A model generated the notes under the pieces. It saw only the letters and a program-made list of their open reading frames with translations, was not told the DNA's origin and made no database searches. Below are positions 26,001 through 40,900 of a stretch of 64,000 bases of DNA, piece after piece. The stretch's first letter is position 1; every line of letters starts with the position of its first letter. The DNA is from Hofstenia miamia (lineage: Eukaryota; Xenacoelomorpha; Acoela; Hofsteniidae): assembly GCA_900660155.1 (NCBI GenBank), contig CABFPE010000006.1, positions 518,712 through 582,711 on the forward strand. The letters run 5' to 3'. The position numbers and the translations under genes were made by a program.

Positions 26001-29000
26001 TGCTGGATCACACGTGACCAATCACATAGTCTAACCGCCCGTATTATGCACAATCCTTTCGAAGACTAAGTTCATTGATGGAATGTACAGTTGCGCTCTG
26101 TTATAAAGCGAAACAAATTAGTCTCAGACTAGACTTTAGAGTCCTAATTCAGCATTCGGATCCAACTCGATTCGAACAATTAGATAATTTCCGAATCTCG
26201 AATCCTATAAAATACGTCATTTGGGAAAACCCAGCTCAACTATTCTCTAACATAGAAAATTAGGAATCTCAATTGATTATTGTGTTTTTGGATATCTAAT
26301 GCTGCAATGATTACTGCGATAAATATAGGAATGTCTACATAAAGATTGACTCACTTGAATTTGCTAATGCAAAACCTATAATGCTTAGTTGATAATCTCT
26401 TGGAAAATAAATAAAATCTCAAAGTTTGACTTAAGGACACACTACGTTGCTATGCAGATGTTTATTTAACATTTACAAGTTAGCTAAATGCGTGTGTTTG
26501 TGATGATTTAGTCTATTTTAAGAATGTTATTTAAGTCACGAGCACGAGCACCGTTGTCATGGTACAACTTCGTCATATTGCGCAACGCTCCATATAAATA
26601 CTCCGCCAATTTCTAATAGATTTACACACCACCAACATGCTATTTCACACAGTGTGGAAGTGGGTTGTTTCTTTACAACAGTGTCACCAACAACCTGTAT
26701 TTTAATGCATTCTTCGAATCTTCTCCATAAACTCCGTTTATGGAACCTCTCGGTGTGTGCACATTAGACTGAAGCATAACCGCTAATTCCAATAGGAGCC
26801 AAGGTTAGGGTCTTGTATGTACACACCACCAATTGTAGTTAAATATACACAGGTTTAACCTGTGCATTTTAGCTAAGATTGGCTAGAAAAAACTTCAGCT
26901 TTACAAGTAAGTGTTTCTAATGAAAACAGCTAAATTAACAGATTAAAGTTTTGAGGCTTTTAGCTGGATAGAAATTTCATTTTAGATTACATAATTACTT
27001 CATGACGAGATGCCGTACGGAACTTGAACAAAGCATTTGCCAAACTGCAATAGATTTAACTATATATTACACTAAAAAACGTATGACATCAGTCACCGCC
27101 ATAAACTAATGGTTCGTTACTAAAGGCAATAAGCACATTAAGAGAAATATTTAGGTTTTTGAAATAATTTTCATTCCCTTAGTATAACTAAAAATCTTAC
27201 GCTCTTTTCTCTGAAGAATAAGTATGGCAATGAAAATGTAGTTGATAAGATTTAAATTGGAGCTGTAGGCGAATACGCCATCCCACAAACGTAGCACTTC
27301 AATCAAACCAAATTCGCGACTGAACATTAATCTCAACCATCTTCTAAAACAACAAGCCTACTACAACAATCAACCCATAAATTGTCACGTATAGCTACTG
27401 TTAAAAAATTGAAATTATGAAAATAAATGGGAAAAAGAAAAATCTTCTTAATATCAATGAGATAACAAGGAAAATTAAATTGGTGTCCGCTATGCCATCT
27501 AGCGAAAATTAGTAATACAAAATGTAAAATGAACAATATCTACACCTTGTTTTTACAAATATTGCTCTTCCGTAATAATGCTTAGCAACCAATTATCATA
27601 AGTTATATTTTTATAAAAAGCTTATTCACTGTAGTTTGCGCCGCCCTATTGATTGTATCAGATAAAGGAAAACGGGAATCTCCCACAAGATTTACAAGAG
27701 AGTAGTTTACGTTGAGTACCAATTAAAAGCTGTATTAAGAATGTGAATTTTAATGACGATGACGTGAGCCGACAACGTCCAAAAGTAAAAGCATGATATT
27801 CAGAGGAGCAGTGGTAAGATTTAAATATGGACGCTCCAGTTACAAATACTGTGAAAAAATTGAGCGGTTTAGGTTTTTTAGCTACCTGCTATCGGCATTA
27901 GCAAAACGCTATTAAAATGCACCCTCTTAAACTATATTTTCATTTACATAAATTAAGATGTTGGAGAGGTAAAACAAAATTACGCTTCAACTTGACAAAC
28001 ATTTTGGCATTTGCTCCAAGAATACTGCATCTTTTCTTGGAAATAGCATTATATGTAACTGCTTTTGCTGAAAATCTGACAAAATAATTACCTCATACTA
28101 TCAATATATAAAATCCGACTACATTCTAATAATGTTATATATGGAAGAACTGCTTCAAATCGCAAATCAGAAGAGATAGTTCAATTCATATGGTTTGACT
28201 ACCAAAATATTCGCAGTGTTGCTTTAAGTAAAATCAAAATTCCAAATCATTCATTATTGACTCTGCCTTTTGGTATAGACAAAATGCAGTTCCATTTCTG
28301 ACCGAATGTCAATTACTTTAGGTTTTTCAGTTATAGTTTAAAGGTTTTAACTGAATTAGAGCTGAATATGGACAAAGGAACGTCATGCGGTAAATTGGAG
28401 TCGGTTCATTTGGTGTACTTATGCAAAGATCTTGAAAATTACTATTTATAAATTAACTTAATTTTAGCTTTCGTATTATTTTTCATTATCGTAAGGAAGC
28501 GTTCCCAACCAATGATTTTCAAACATTTTGTAGAAAACCAATTCAATTGTTGTTGACAAAACGTATTGATACATTTTTAAAACCAAAAACTAATAGGATT
28601 TAAATTGTTCTATTGACAAATCGTTTATTGGAAAGTAAAGTCAAGTTGATGATTTATTCTCGATTTTTATTGCCACTGCATATGTTTGGTATATACTCTT
28701 CATTGAAAATTAGTTACAAATGTAAAAGCACTTTTAGATGTCAAATCACGCAGTATTTATAGCAAATGATTTCTCAACAAAGCAAATAATTTTTTTTACC
28801 TTACTGTATTGATCTGGTGTAATTCCTTAAATCTATAAATTTTTTGCAAAAAATAGGACAGTTGGGAAGTTTTGATTTTGTTAAAATCTTTTGTTGTGTT
28901 GCGGTATTAGCAAAGTGATAAGAATAGCCAAAATTCTATCCAAAGTTATGCTTTGGGGAGCACTGTCAAATTCGTAATTTTATTTGAAAATTATATCCGA

Positions 29001-31940
29001 AGGAACGATTAACAGTAAAACATATCGCAAAATTGTATTGGNNNNNNNNNNNNNNNNNNNNNTTTGTTAAAATCTTTTGTTGTGTTGCGGTATTAGCAAA
29101 GTGATAAGAATAGCCAAAATTCTATCCAAAGTTATGCTTTGGGGAGCACTGTCAAATTCGTAATTTTATTTGAAAATTATATCCGAAGGAACGATTAACA
29201 GTAAAACATATCGCAAAATTGTATTGGAGTTTGTTCCATATGCAAATGCTTTATACCCTAACGGCTGGATATTGGAGCAAGATGGCGCAACCCCTCACAC
29301 TTCCCATAAAACAAAATTTTCATGCCTGAACGCGACATTCAAATTTTGCAGGGGCGACCAAAATCTCAAGATATCAATCCGATGAAAACCGTGTGGACAA
29401 TACTCAAGAACTTCATGGAAAAGAAAAATCCACTCATGCAGGCGACATTAGTAGAAAAAATCAAAGAATCGCAAAATGAAATTTCGCCGGTCGTAAGTAG
29501 AAATGGGATGAACTGTATAAATCAACTTATATCTAAAGGCTTAGCAAACAACGGAAAATTTGTAAAAACCTGAGCCTTGTGTTTATAGCAAATTCATTTT
29601 GCTATTCCTACCACTTTTCTGTTTGCAAATATACTTATCCGTTTGTCTGTAATTTAATTTTTCTGGGACCCATTCTTTTGCGACAAGGTATATAATCTAC
29701 ATACATATATCTGACATTAGCATAATGTTTAAAATTAAAACAAAAAAAACATTCAATACCATGCCCGCCTTCTAAACAAGGAATTTATGTATTTTGAAGA
29801 ACCCTCCGATTATATAAACCTTAATACGGCCAAATTCGCCAATGTCCTGACTACTATAACACTTTCTTTTGTAAATATACTCTAGAAAAGACTTTCTATG
29901 ACGGAACAACCCCGATTTTCAGAAAGAGCAGTTATAAGTATGTTTTTACATGAAACATGACAACATGAAACGATTTATATGGAATATTACTGGTATGGTT
30001 GTAGCTAAATAAGATAGAGAACATTAAGTGCAGAACTGTGACAAACAAGCACCTAGGGAATATTGTTCAAAAGTAAATGAAACACTTACATTCATAAATT
30101 ATGTTGCTTCAAAAGATTACACTCTCCACAGTTAATTATGTTTGTAAATACCAACAAATATGACTTAAATATTTATTGAAAAGTTTTGAATTTCAACTGA
30201 TTTTTCTCAGTAGTATTAAAATGGAAAAATACAATGAATATGATGTTACATTATAAAATCCTGTGAAATGCATGACATCAAAAATTAATTCATACATAAA
30301 GTCATTTTCATGCGTTCCCGTCTAATTCTATATTAAAAGATTGTAATTGAAAAAGTGAGAGAACATCGGAAAAATCATTTAATAAAATCTAATGACTCAA
30401 TTTTCAATAATTCGCATCAAAGAAATGTCAATGAACATAATTCACTTTCTAGAATATTAAAAATTCTAAAAAACGAATATCTTAACAAAAGACGTTTTGT
30501 CGTGTGCTAAGTGAATCTTGCCTTACCTTGGAGAAAACATTATTAGATTTCGTATTAACCATGACTTGCAGTTACCAAATCTTTAAACAACCCATTTGTA
30601 TTAAATTGATTATTTTTTATATACTGACATAGTCATGAATGAGTTAGTATCACTAATTTGAACTTATAAGTAAGGCAACCATAACTGCTATTTCTGCCAT
30701 TTGAAAATTTAATTTTTTGGTCAAGCCATTATTGTTGATGCTGTTAGGGAGTTAAACGACATGAAATTAACCTTGACAATGAATGATCCTACAGGAATAC
30801 TGACATTTGGGAGACTCAAGGAGTATCATGGCGAGTTCAAAAGAAAATATTGAAGAAAAAGGAATGCAACAAGCCTTTAAAATTTCACCTTCCAATGCTA
30901 TGTCAATTCTGATGATAATTACCATTGAATTTTCCTGAAAATGTAATATCCTGTTGAAAATGGTCATAATTAGTTTCGTGTAATAGCAATACATCGAATT
31001 TAAATTTGATTATCAATACTAAAACAATAAAACATAAATGGTCCAGAAAAATTTTGCACAATGCATAACACCCATATACAAATAGGCTGTATTGTAGGAT
31101 TAAGTGCAACGATTTTAAGGTCAATTCTGCGGGAATTTAGAGTAAATTTCCAAGATTTTAAGGTCAATTCGATAGCTCTATTAACAGAATTTTAAGGTCA
31201 ATTTTGTGGATGCTTACTTATAAAAGAGTGCCCGCAAAGTCTCTTCTACTTGCAATGCAATAAAAACCGTATTCAATAACTGTTGTTTCATTATCAAAAC
31301 AACACAGCAATGAGAAACACTCATAACATGTAGTAATTATTGTAGATTTCTTATGGAAACAGTTTGAAATAATTGAGAACAACCAAATACATGTAACAGT
31401 AGGGTGCGACATAATTTGCAAAAGCATTTTTTCGAAAAGTTGGGATTTTCACGTGATAAAACCATGCGTTTTAAAAAAATAAGTGTTCTATAAACATTTT
31501 AGATTAAACAAAACAAAGCAAATGCCATAAAAAGCAATTAATTTTTAGACAACATATGTTCGAATGCGTGTCTTAGATTGCAGATATTGCCAATAGCAAT
31601 ACTAAGCAATAAAAACCAACTTTATTTAGATGTTGCATAAATGAAAAATGAAAAATGAAATGCGTCATTACATTTAGCAAAAAATCTCCAAAGTGTAAAT
31701 ATGAAATAATAAAGTACAACTAGTGAGGACAACGTCGGGCTTTCACTGGATAGAGTTGAATAGACGATTTAGATATTTTTCTTTTACGCTGTTTCAGTGG
31801 CGAGGCTGAGGAGGGCTTAGGGGGACAAACCCCTAAAATTAATATAGCCAGTCCCAATACAACTGCATTGGGTTTTGTCAATAATAGGATAAACACACTG
31901 ATTTTTACAAGTAGATATATACTAATAATCATATTTATTC

Positions 31941-31981
<41 letters not shown>

Positions 31982-34900
31982 GTTACAAGAGCTCTAGCCC
32001 CCTAAATATTACAATATTACATGTCAGCCTCAACCCTGCTATTAATTCAATATTTTCAAAGTTTGTATTTGGAATTCAAAAACAACTTAAAAACAGTACA
32101 GATAAAATGTAATTCACACCATGATTGGTTTATTGGGAAGATTAAGCTTACGGTCTTCAAATGTTTAGATCATATCGGATGCTGATAGGAAATTCTGGTG
32201 TTCAACAAAATTTAGAGCCTCAAATTCTCATACAAGCTACATTATTTGACTAAATACCGTGCTGATGCAAAACAAAAATAAAAAAATGATGTTATAGAGC
32301 AGTGGCGTCAAACCTGGGTGCGAAGGGGGCTTAAGCCCCACTGTTTCTTAAATACTGAATTTTTTGCATGTGATGTTATCAAGATTGTATCTGTTCTTTA
32401 AACTTTGCACTCGTAGTTTTATAGCGAATTGCTACGCAATTTTTATTATTATTGTACTTTTACAAAAAATTCCAGATTATTATTTTTGTAATTCACAAAT
32501 GACAGTTTAGAGAAATAATTTGCTGAAATTTCATATATAAATGCTAACAATAAAAACAATGCTTCAATATTTCTTTCTATGTCCAAGTAAAAGCTATTTG
32601 CAAACTGAAATTTTACTGAAATTTTATGGTAATTCAACAAAGCCAGGAAAGACCAATAAATGCTAAAAATGTCTTCCCAAAATAATACAAACTGAAAAAG
32701 GTAAAAATTCAATCTTGAATAATAACCAACGTTGAGTCAAAAATATTTATTAGCATCTACGAATTATTAAGATATAATAAATTAAGCAATATTTTGAAGT
32801 ATGCTAATTGTTGCAAAGAAGTATGCCAATTGTTGCAAACGTATATAGTTCATTATTCAATGCAGTTATTTACAAATATTTGTTTTCTTATTTTACCTTG
32901 TCAAAACGTATAATATGCGTGCAAATTTAGTATAATGCTGCAAGCATAATTTTATCAAAATTCCACATTGTAAACTATTTCTTTGCTAGAAATCGATTTT
33001 CATAAAACATAATTGGGTAAAGAAGCAAACCAATTCTTCCTTGGATGTTTGAGAGCATATTGTAAAACGGTTATGGTAGAACATAATTTCAAAACGCAAA
33101 TGAAAGAGGAGGCACTTCTCTATTGCGTTGTTTTTTCATATTTTATAAAAAATTTATGGGAAATTTAATCTAAAACAACCTGAGCCAAGGACACATCTAT
33201 TCGTGAATGTGCACAAACGTACTGTTGAAAATATAGACTAAGGCATATTCCTGTGGCTGGGGTACTTGGAAAGATTCGCTATTTATCGTTGAAAATTTCG
33301 ATTTCTTTGATAAAGACTTAAATACATTTCACACTTAACATTCAGATAATTCTAAAGTTTAGAGCACATGGGAGGAACGCCGAACTTTAGCTTTAATGTT
33401 TCCTTATATGTATAAATAGGCTTCCCAAACCAGATGATTCAGAGGCATTAACGCCAAAAGCATAAAGGTTGAAGAAATCGTGCAAAGTCACGCCATAACG
33501 GGATCATGATCTAGATAAGAGATACTCCCTATTTTGTGATGAACTCGGGAGTTATGAGTGCTTTAAATTTTTCTTCAAGAAATTATAAAAATTATGAAAT
33601 TCCAAAGATGTTTGAGGTTAATGATGTCTAATTCCTTACCCATTCTCACATAAAAATTTTTTGAACTTCAAGCTCCCTGATTTTTGAGGGGTTGACGCGA
33701 CTGTTGTAGAGTTTACAGGAAAAGTACATTTGCATGTAAATTAATGAATTCATAGCTTAAACAATCTAGTTTAAGCGTGGGAAGCAATAAAAATAAAATA
33801 CATCTCAAAATTTTAGTTGTCCCAATTGGCGCATAGCCACCTAGTGAAATATACGTTTGGCAGAATAATATAAAGATGCATGTGTAAAAATTTATGATTT
33901 TCCAACAACTACTTTAATAACATGAGAAATAACCATAAATAATTTATGCTAAGGTAATGAATAAGAAATTTTGACAACGGAAAAGAGTTTAATAAAGTTC
34001 CTTTGGAGAAGGAAATACAGCTTTCAATGTATACAGTGAAATAATTGCAACTGCTGTAAAATTGTGCACCGTTTTCACAACAAATAAATGAAAAATAAAT
34101 AATTATAAAGAAAGAAAAATTGAATGATGAAAAGACGCATACATGCCAAAGATATGGGGCTGTATGTCATTCTTATTGAGATGAGCATAAACATCTGGAT
34201 CGTGGTAGCGAAAGTGCTTGTCCCATGTATTGCTAATGAAGCGAACAACTGCTGAATTGGAGTCGCACGGGCTATCCATTCGCCGGAACTAGGATAGGAA
34301 TCATTAACTTTGACTACTAATAACATTGAAATAAAAAATGTTCGAAGAAGCCTATGAACTACATGCGGCTGCATTGTTTTAATAGAAATTTCGTACTTAT
34401 GTATTTTACTTGAAACGAAAACCTCTATTTCGCGTACACGCTATAATGAGAACTCTAAGATGCACTTTAAAAACAAAGTGGTCTCGTTTCATTATCTTGA
34501 AATCTATACTTTTTAACATTTTCTAAAGGTTTCTTAAACAATAATTAAAAATGATACTGGAAAATCTTAATATTACAAAATCACGTAAACAGCATAACGC
34601 AAATAAATCTTTGCCTAAATCCTTGCACATATCTGTCTCTGGCTACTCCAATATCATCGAATTTATGTAATGACATAATTGGAAGCAATTATTGATTTTC
34701 ATCAGAAGATTTTGTAGGGAAAACCGGAGTTGACATAGTGTTCAAATTTTCGATTTTTTGACAGATGACAGATTAGTTGGGAACCGGTTTACTAACGCGC
34801 AATTACATTTTGATTGACACAACATCTGTAAACAACAAGTGATTGGAATCTGAAGTTGAAATATTTCAACTTAAATAATTGAGGGTTTCCGAATCCATTG

Positions 34901-37900
34901 GGTACTTGAAGTAACTAAGCAGCGAAAAACTCGAGTTTTAACTTCGTTCAAACTATTGACATTTATCAACTGATTAAAAAGCAGATGGTGTGTTCAGACT
35001 ATCAATTTCTATCAGCTGAAAAATTGACAAACGATTAAAATCTATTGTCTAACAGCAAACCGCCAGCAAAAACATGGGCTTAAGGTTTTCCATCTGCAAA
35101 GCCAACAGTAAACCGTGAAAAATCCATTTTGATACCCTGCCACTGACTAGATTTTACAGTGAACAGATACTTGCGACGCCATAATAAATCATCAGTTGTA
35201 CTTCTTTAACAGATATTGCGATACCACTGTCGATAACTATGTTCTTATCAAAACTGTTTGTCATTGGCCGCTATGCTGAATATTTATGCATCGTCAAAAA
35301 AGTATATTTTATAGCCTCCAATTTTTCTTTAATGTGTTGACAAAAATTATTTTCAAAATCTTAGCGTACATTAATCCAGTATTAATTACCGTTTCATTGC
35401 CACTGCAACATTTTGAAATTGTTGAATAGAATTCTGTAAGTAGTTTCTGTTGAATTTCGATAGTTGGCAATCTACACACGAATTCGTGAATAAAAGTAAT
35501 AATTTTTTGGCTAAAATGGTAGGTTATGCATTTCCTGTTCAAATTGTAAATACAAATAGTTCTGCAATGGTTGTTTGATATCAATGCGATCTTACCCTAA
35601 CATAACTACCAATAGAATTTCACCTCAATGGCTATTTGCCATCAACCCAGTAAATTTGTGCAAACTAAGGTTTTGGATGAAACCGGCTGATGTCCTTGCT
35701 CACAAATAATTATAATAAAAAAGTATAGCATATATACATCTTCATAGCCTGCACAGAATAAATAAATTGCAATTCATTGCACAAAATTAGAAAAAACACA
35801 ATAGAATTTGATTACATTATTCTTCAATTTCGAGAGAAGGACAATTAACTTTTCAAATACGGTAACTAATATTATCTGTAAAAATACACGATGACTACGC
35901 ACTGCATCACTAGAGCAAAATCTCAACTTACAACCGACCCTGAAATATTTTGTAATGCATTTAATTTCGATTTTTTTCACACTATAATTATGATGGTAAA
36001 ATTCACAAGCTGCAGGCAGGCATGGACAAAAAACTGATTGCGAATGTGATGATAACCAAAGTTTTTATTAAATTGATTCTAAGCCCAACTTGAACCTGGA
36101 CTTTTTGTAATCATGACCCGATTATTTCTTAAATTAATTTTTTCCCATATTATCAACTTAGCTGAATGGTCCTTAGGTGTTGTTGTCTGTTAAATAAAAA
36201 ATTAGAAACAAAAATGGACAGACCCGCAAATGAAAATTAATTGAATTGAAACCCCAATCAACGGTTTTAATCGGAGAACAAAATTTTGTGCACTCTTGAA
36301 CTCCGATAAAAGAACACCAAATTTAGTTGAAAATCTCCGAATATAAAAAGTGATTAACTAAATTGTATCTTACGATAAAAACAGAAACGTTGAAAACAGG
36401 GAAAGATTATATTTGGTGACAATCAATTCCCTTGAATTCCTTTCATTTCGTAAAATATTTCCTTCCATTTGACATGACATCTGTCAATTTTATCATTAAA
36501 TAAAACAAAATATTATTATTCCAATTGATATATAAACTACTACTTTTCACCAATTACCATTAATGTTATTTCGAACCGATGTTGCTATTGGTGAAGATAT
36601 TAAAATCAAATAGGATCCAACATGTGCAGAAAATATCAAAATCTCAATATAAGTAACACATTGTTTTTGATAGCATTAATATGGAAGAGTAGATTTTCAC
36701 TTCAAAACCAACGTAAATTGCAATGTACCGTAGCAGATGTTTTTTTACAATATCTATGGTAACTAATGTAATAAGAAAACGTTACATGAAATATAATATC
36801 ACTTTATGAATTCCCAACTGAGTTGTGATTATGGATGTGAACTAGAATTGTTTAGTATAAGAAGATATTAAATAATATAATGTATATAGACTGTTCATTC
36901 AATTAACTACAACTCTTCAATGAAGAAATTAAGACAAAAAAAATTTCTGACATCACACAGCCAAGCAAAAGTTAAATGTCTAATATTTAGTGACTTCATT
37001 ATTGGTCAATTTACAAATCCACGCAAACAATGATCAGTTGCTAATAAGAATGTTTAATAACTCCCTTAAAGATGTCTAACCTAATAACCTCTAAAATCCT
37101 GAATGACCCATCAAATTGCAATGCATAAATGTCTTGATGAATAAACCAACACTTTTCCAACATGAGAATGCGGAAAATACCAAAACTCCAGTTCTAACAT
37201 GTAATAGCTTCATGAAAAAGAAAAATTAAGTACATGTAGATGCATGCAAAAACTTGGACAAAGATCTCGTCACAAATGGCCTCAATAAAAATCAAATTGT
37301 CCTTTTCACATTAGGAATCACGATACTAGATTTTTTGATTCCTAAGCTGCAGACAACTGACTGTAGTAAAATGTGATTTGAGTGTGAGGACATATTCTCC
37401 TATCTCTATACATTGATTTACAAGTTAAAATAAAAAGCCCATCTTTCAATATTATTCCAATTTTTGTTTTTAATGATATTCATAATCAATATACTAAAAC
37501 CAAAGATTTTCATCAATGCATTAAACTAAAAACTTTTTCATGATTGGCAAAAATCAATAGAAGAACTTGGCAAAGACACCTGAATTGATGTTGCCTTATC
37601 CTTATAAGAGAAAAGTTAGCTACGTCACTAGACTAAAAAATATTACATAGGATGTTGATAAAACAACGTGAACGAAATATGAGAATTAAATTGAAACGGG
37701 AAGCTTTTACGTACATACAAATTAGTTGAATATTTAGGGAAATATTAAGACAAAGTGCAAAAATTAAATGACATCAACGGCGCTTAAAGACAACGCAAAT
37801 AATTCGAAAGCAGAAAATCAATTTTTGCTATCTTATGCAAATTTCCGTATGAAAATAAAATATTTCCAGACGCTTTTGAAAACTCATTAGTGGAGATAAA

Positions 37901-40900
37901 CATTAATTACCTTGGCTTTAATCTGTCTAAAGAACGATTCATCGTACTGGAACCACACACCGGCCGACTTCATTAGCTGCACGAAAAGAATGCTAAACAA
38001 AACTTTCATCAATTGAAACAGAGAATTAGAGGAAAATGCAATTACGTTTTGACAACCAACATCCTTCAAATCAACAGTACAACCAGTAAAGTGTTAGACA
38101 TTCAAATCTGTAATAGTTAAAACAAACAATTTCAATTTAAATAACTTGATTAAAGGCAGACCCCTCCAATAAACGAACATTACCTAAGTATATTTAAGTG
38201 TTCTTGATTCATATAATTTAGCAGTTAAATCGAAGAAAAATCTGTCTTTCTCAAATTGTTCCTTGAAAAGCTTACATATAAAATGAATTTCATTGGATTC
38301 GTCCAAATTGGGACTAAAGTTGCCCGCAATTGTTTCCATTATTCAACATTTGAAGTACTTTTAAACTAAAGCTTAGATAGATTTCTTGAAACCAACTTAA
38401 AAAAACAAATTTTTAAATAAAATAGTTTGGGGAAGGAGTAGCAGCCACATGTTCAGTTGATGTTAAAATCCCCTAGACTTCAAATCCTAATACGAAAAAC
38501 AGCAAAAAAACTTCGTAATTCTCAAGTTAATCCTATTCACACTGCAGAAAATCAATCAAGTACGAAACACAATCTAACAAGCACAGAAACAGCAGCACAG
38601 TAAAAAAGTCTACATTAAGAAATGCTTTTTCTATCAAATTTTTTGATTATTTATCGATAGAAAATGGAATATAAAGTGATCTGGGGTAGGGAGGAGGGTT
38701 AATAAAATGAAATGATTATTGGAAATTTGTACAATTGGATACCAGATAGTATGTAACTTAATCAAATATTGAAATTAGAGGTGAAACTAAGCAAAAATAT
38801 GTTGCATCTATAAAAAGAAAGATTTGACTGTAAATTAATTGTGAATTATATATAAGTTAGGATGAAGAACATTGCACTTCAAGCCACTTGTTTGCATCTG
38901 TGCTGTCAACCAAATGTGTTACGTTCGATGGACGTCATTGAAGACAATTTATTACATTAGTTCAACATCGATTTTTTTCACTATGGAAAATGAAAACGTC
39001 GGCAAAGGACCAGTGCATAATATCTATTGATAAACAAAAAATAAACGAATATACCGACATGGTGATATCTGAGGTCCACAACATAGTATGATAAGCCACA
39101 AAAATTGCTTCAAATTTTAATTATATTCAAACAAGTAGAACCACCTGATCTTTCTCAACGTTTCCTGTATACACTGCACCATGGCTAATTTATCTCAAGC
39201 ACAAATAGACTGATTCATCAATAAAAAAAGTAAATAACCGTCATGGAGATAAATGTATTTACCTTTAAATGGAAAAATTCTATAGTTTTGAGTCCTTAAA
39301 ACAGCATTGCGGATGCACAACAAAGCAACACTTAAATAATATGCAATTGTGTATGATATTGCAGATGTTTCGCTCTGAATTGGTGAAATTTACATGTGCA
39401 CACAGAAATCATTCAAAAATTCTGACAAGCAAATATAAGAAGGCGACTTGCAGCTCTAAACCTACTGCCCAACTGAATCACACCTTAACCTTAATATTTT
39501 ACAATGTCTCATGAATTAGAAATACTCGTCATGCTGAATCATTACAGAAAGTTACTAGGAGTGACAAAAATCATGAGAAGCTTAATATTGTTAGACGTTC
39601 TGCAGTATGGTCTTCGATATATTTTATAAAACAAATTGAATTGAACACCGTTATCAGTGGATATTGTGTTGTAAGAAGTGCGAAAGGTTCTTTCTCACAA
39701 ATCGGGCGGACGTACTAGTAATCTTACTCGCTACGTCGACTGGTACATGAAAGGCATCAATGCATCATCGCAGCATGAACTCCTTCATTAATCGTTCAGT
39801 GACATTCACTGCATCCAAAGAAGATGACGTTAGGAGGCCAACTTAATGTATGTTATTAATGGGCATCACTCATTTAATTTCTTCGAAAATGAATTTAGAA
39901 ATTTGCTGCAAGCTTTTGTTGATATCGCCGCTGTGAAGAGCAAGTTCAACGAAGATGATCTTTTCTATAAACGCAAACTATTCCAGTTTGATAAAGTTGC
40001 AAAGCTAACGTAGTCAACATGCAATTAAAGTTCAATTTATCAGAATAACTTAGTATTGCAACAACTGCTCTAACGACGAACATGTGGAGGGATGCTTACA
40101 GGAAGATTTCATTCATTGATTTAAACAGTTTTTGGATGAATAAATATTTTCAATTAGAACGTGGTTTGTTGGGTTGGCAACATATTGGTCCTGAATCACA
40201 CAGAAGATCTAATATTGAAATGTTAATTTCTCAGATATTAGAGGAATATGATTTACTGATAACAAATGATTACGATTTGAATATGATTTATGGGTTTTGC
40301 GATCACGTACAACTTGATTGTATGTACCAACGCCTGCATACATTCTTTACGGCTGCTTGGAATGACACGCATTTAATTAGATTTGTATTTTAGTTTTGGT
40401 TTGAACACACCATGCAATGGTTATAGTCGTTAATAAAATACATCATAGTTGTGATTTTCTACATAGTTGCACAACACAAAAAGTTTTGGATTTGTTCCAA
40501 ATATTTCATTAGATTTTTGAAAAGCTTGAAACATCGGACGTACTCACAATTAATCTCGCAGTACCCTAGTACTACCTGCTAATTTCTAAATTAAAAATTG
40601 ATCCCGATTGCGATGCTATAAAAATTTTGTAGCAGACTCTTTTATTTTCTTGACAAAAAATTATTTACTTCCCTTAAAGCTTTGGTTGATCCTTTCTTCA
40701 AAGTTTTACTTCTCTACATTGGGTTTTTGCAAATGTTAAAGATTTGCATCTGACCTCGGAGAATTCGTTGTGAAATGGGCCACTGGGACAATTTCAAGCA
40801 AAGCTCAGTTAGAAGCAAGTGAGAAAACGACGCGTCATGAGGCATAGAAATTATGGAGCGATCACAACCTATTGATATTTTTTCAGGGCTAAAGGATGGG

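Larger units (their letters stand above)
17505..27200 (-). other. TBC1D5 intron 10 carrying two candidate RNA genes
   Basis: 9.7-kb intron. It contains the assembly gap at 18021, an hAT-type terminus at 18894, RNA candidate copy 1 (20201-20660), palindromes at about 23486-23610, dispersed repeat copy A (25500-25870), a small inverted-repeat element (25907-26035) and RNA candidate copy 2 (26575-27045). 19150-20150, 20700-23040 and 23620-25480 show no structure I can name. Confidence 0.7.
27344..34142 (-). other. TBC1D5 intron 9
   Basis: 6.8 kb. It contains the Tc1 relic with a duplicated gap edge (28877-29700), a MITE with an AT tract (31794-32040) and the diverged repeat at 33190-33560. 27344-28870, 29700-31790 and 32045-33180 show nothing I can name. 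Confidence 0.7.

Noticed and set aside
35389-35493. Exon-like minus-strand stretch (LPTIEIQQKLLTEFYSTI) with AG and GT borders
   Set aside because: Its phase does not fit between exons 8 and 9, which already join in frame and align continuously with TBC1D5. Kept only as a possible cryptic exon.
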